From assembly GCF_004138325.1 (NCBI RefSeq), contig NZ_SBLB01000005.1:310001-374000 (forward strand): DNA of 64,000 nucleotides, given 5' to 3'. A model generated the notes under the pieces. The model was not told the origin of the DNA, made no database searches, and was given only the letters and a program-made list of their open reading frames with translations. Shown one piece after another: positions 62,540-64,000 of the stretch. Source of the DNA: Spirosoma sordidisoli (GTDB taxonomy: Bacteria; Bacteroidota; Bacteroidia; Cytophagales; Spirosomataceae). Position 1 is the stretch's first letter; every line of letters begins with the position of its first letter. The translations under genes were made by a program, and so were the position numbers.

Positions 62540-63103
62540 TCACCGAATGTTTTTTCGGATACGACTCAGCGAGGGCTGCGCAATGCCTAGATAAGATGCC
62601 AGATGTTTCAGCGGCACCCGCTGTACAAGGTGGGGCCGTTCGACCAGTAGTTGCTGGTAGCGCCGTTCGGCGGTTTCGGTCTGCAGCGCTTCCAGTATAG
62701 CTTCTGTATAGTGCTGCACCTCCTGAATGAGCAACCTGATAAACGTGCTCCAGGCATCCAGCCTCAATAGCCGGTTAGCGTCATCATACGTCATGAGCCA
62801 GACAACGCTGTTTTCGAGAGCCTCAATACTTTCCCGGGCGGGTTGTTGCGATGTAAAGCTTTTCTGCGATGTAAAGACGTAAGGCACATCGGTAAAGTAT
62901 TTGGTGATGTCGTTGCCGTCTTTCAGGATAAAGAACCGCAATAACCCGCTCTCCAGAAAATACAGATGGCGGCAAATACGCCCTTCCGTAAGGATAATGT
63001 GGCCTTTGGCCACATCCTGCCTGACCAGACACGGCTCAATGGATTGCCAGTCGCTCTCGCTGAGCGGGGTATAGCCGGTAATAAACTGACGGAGCGGATG
63101 CAT
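62540..63103 (-). CDS. Crp/Fnr-family transcriptional regulator
   Basis: 187 aa from ATG at 63103; a frame extending to 63151 adds residues before the cyclic-nucleotide-like domain and is less likely. Effector domain: GHIILTEGRICRHLYFLESGLLRFF, then FTSQKSF. The C-terminal winged helix-turn-helix is short (RVPLKHLASYLGIAQPSLSRIRKNI). The conserved Arg/Ser pocket for cAMP is not apparent, as is usual for Bacteroidota Crp-like proteins. Probably controls the SRPBCC/membrane-protein pair downstream. Confidence 0.87.
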   Translation of the reverse strand: MHPLRQFITGYTPLSESDWQSIEPCLVRQDVAKGHIILTEGRICRHLYFLESGLLRFFILKDGNDITKYFTDVPYVFTSQKSFTSQQPARESIEALENSVVWLMTYDDANRLLRLDAWSTFIRLLIQEVQHYTEAILEALQTETAERRYQQLLVERPHLVQRVPLKHLASYLGIAQPSLSRIRKNIR

Positions 63104-63138
63104 GGGCTGACGGAGCAAAACAGCAACAGACCCGGCCG

Positions 63139-63852
63139 CTACTCCAGGCACCGTCTGTAGAGCTGGATGGTGTTTTCGAGGCCGAAATAAAGCGCGTCGC
63201 AGATCAGGGCGTGACCGATCGAGACTTCGAGCAGAGCCGGTACCCGTTCGGCAAAGAAACGCAGGTTGTCGAGGCTCAGGTCGTGGCCAGCGTTCAGTCC
63301 TAGTCCTGCTTCCTGCGCTCGCCGGGCCGCCCGGACAAAAGGCGCAACGGCGGCTTCGCGATCGGCCGCGTAGTGCGTAGCGTAAGGTTCGGTATAGAGC
63401 TCGATCCGGTCGGTTCCTACGGCTTTGGCTCCGTCGACCATCCGCTCGTCGGCATCGACAAAGATCGACACCCGAATGCCGTCGGCTTTAAAGGTATCGA
63501 TCAGCTGCCGCAGGTGATCGGCATGGCGAATGGTATCCCAGCCCGCGTTGGAGGTGATGGCATCGGGGGCGTCGGGGACGAGAGTAACCTGTGCCGGTTT
63601 AACCCGTTTCACGAGTTCGATAAACCGCTGGTCGGGGTTGCCTTCAATGTTAAATTCGGTAGTAACGACCTCGTGCAGATCGAGCACGTCCTGGTAGCGG
63701 ATATGCCGCTCATCGGGGCGGGGGTGTACCGTGATTCCCTGCGCGCCAAACCGTTCGCAGTCGAGGGCCACCTGTACCAGGTTCGGATTCGTACCGCCCC
63801 GCGCATTGCGGATCGTCGCGATTTTATTGATGTTGACAGAGAGACGAGTCAT
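63139..63852 (-). CDS. pdxJ: pyridoxine 5'-phosphate synthase
   Basis: 237 aa, typical length. Condenses 3-amino-2-oxopropyl phosphate with 1-deoxyxylulose 5-phosphate in vitamin B6 synthesis. TIM-barrel blocks of the family: [17 protein letters not shown] (with the Asn-Arg phosphate loop), [77 protein letters not shown] and [17 protein letters not shown]. Catalytic residues are in the HPRPDERHI and EGNP blocks. Divergent from the next gene to the right; 35 bp before the Crp-like gene on its own strand. Confidence 0.96.
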   Translation of the reverse strand: MTRLSVNINKIATIRNARGGTNPNLVQVALDCERFGAQGITVHPRPDERHIRYQDVLDLHEVVTTEFNIEGNPDQRFIELVKRVKPAQVTLVPDAPDAITSNAGWDTIRHADHLRQLIDTFKADGIRVSIFVDADERMVDGAKAVGTDRIELYTEPYATHYAADREAAVAPFVRAARRAQEAGLGLNAGHDLSLDNLRFFAERVPALLEVSIGHALICDALYFGLENTIQLYRRCLE

Positions 63853-63867
63853 TTTTTTGAATTAGCG

Positions 63868-63991
63868 ATGGAGCGAATGAGTAATTGAATGAATGGCTCT
63901 GCTGGTTTCGTAACTTTGCGGCCAGGCTGAAGGTTCAGCGATTGCTGAAAGGTCTGAATCACCCATTCACTGATTCACTCAATCACTCCAT
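63868..63991. repeat. imperfect inverted repeat flanking the pdxJ divergent promoter region
   Basis: 63868-63896 and 63963-63991 pair at about 21 of 29 positions, starting ATGGAG...CTCCAT and ending GAATGG...CCATTC. The arms are built of short TGAATGA/TCATTCA words. The second arm ends 6 bp before the start codon at the window edge, so it would lie in that gene's leader. Confidence 0.5.
63911..63918 (+). promoter_or_regulatory. candidate -7 box for the gene beginning at the window edge
   Basis: TAACTTTG matches TAnnTTTG; the nearest TTG (63885-63887) is 23 bp upstream. The last three bases of the window (63998-64000) are an ATG that probably starts the gene; nothing of its protein is visible. 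Confidence 0.4.
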
Positions 63992-64000
63992 ACGATTATG

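Overview
The window looks like chromosomal DNA of a high-GC Bacteroidota, most likely a Cytophagales member of the Spirosoma type (inference). Evidence: three SusC/SusD pairs, a one-protein hybrid two-component system (HTCS), a two-histidine-rich b-type SdhC with SdhA and SdhB, promoters of the TAnnTTTG class, no obvious Shine-Dalgarno sites, and many lipoprotein signal peptides.

Region 1 (1-25.4 kb) is a mirrored locus. From an AT-rich control region (7.8-8.7 kb), two paralogous SusC-SusD pairs run outward. Each is followed by a strong hairpin and then by large FG-GAP/VCBS lipoproteins of the CRTAC1/ASPIC-UnbV type: a small lipoprotein plus at least one on the left (cut by the window edge), and three tandem, start/stop-overlapping copies on the right. 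A PAP2/vanadium-haloperoxidase-like lipoprotein closes the right arm. No glycosidase or protease is present in this locus, so its substrate is unknown. I regard it as the best candidate for an undescribed uptake or surface-binding system.

Region 2 (25.4-34.4 kb): an exported barrel-like protein, a GH65-type glycosidase, a TetR regulator, tRNA-Gln(TTG), fabD, and sdhC-sdhA-sdhB ending in a classical terminator.

Region 3 (34.4-54.7 kb) lies between two arrays of the same hairpin repeat (34.41-34.96 and 54.33-54.71 kb). It holds signal peptidase I, an HTCS followed by a 21-bp-period direct repeat and a lipoprotein, an SGNH-like plus MBOAT acyltransferase pair, a small lipoprotein, and a third SusC-SusD pair. 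That pair is followed by an 826-aa exported protein of unknown function. Divergent from it is a membrane-spanning protein with a DNA-binding-like N-terminus and PKD/lectin-like exterior. A DoxX-like protein ends the region.

Region 4 (54.7-64 kb): prfA, a lipoprotein with a degenerate haem-like motif, and a decayed C-terminus of a molybdenum hydroxylase. Then come a gluconate-dehydrogenase-subunit-3/GMC oxidoreductase/TIM-barrel operon (possible 3-keto-sugar pathway) and a leftward run of crp-like regulator, SRPBCC protein, membrane protein, mnmH and a small conserved gene, with pdxJ upstream. The window ends on the ATG of a further rightward gene.

Large antisense frames opposite the GC-rich genes were judged to be shadows and left out. 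All family assignments come from reading motifs; no search was run.
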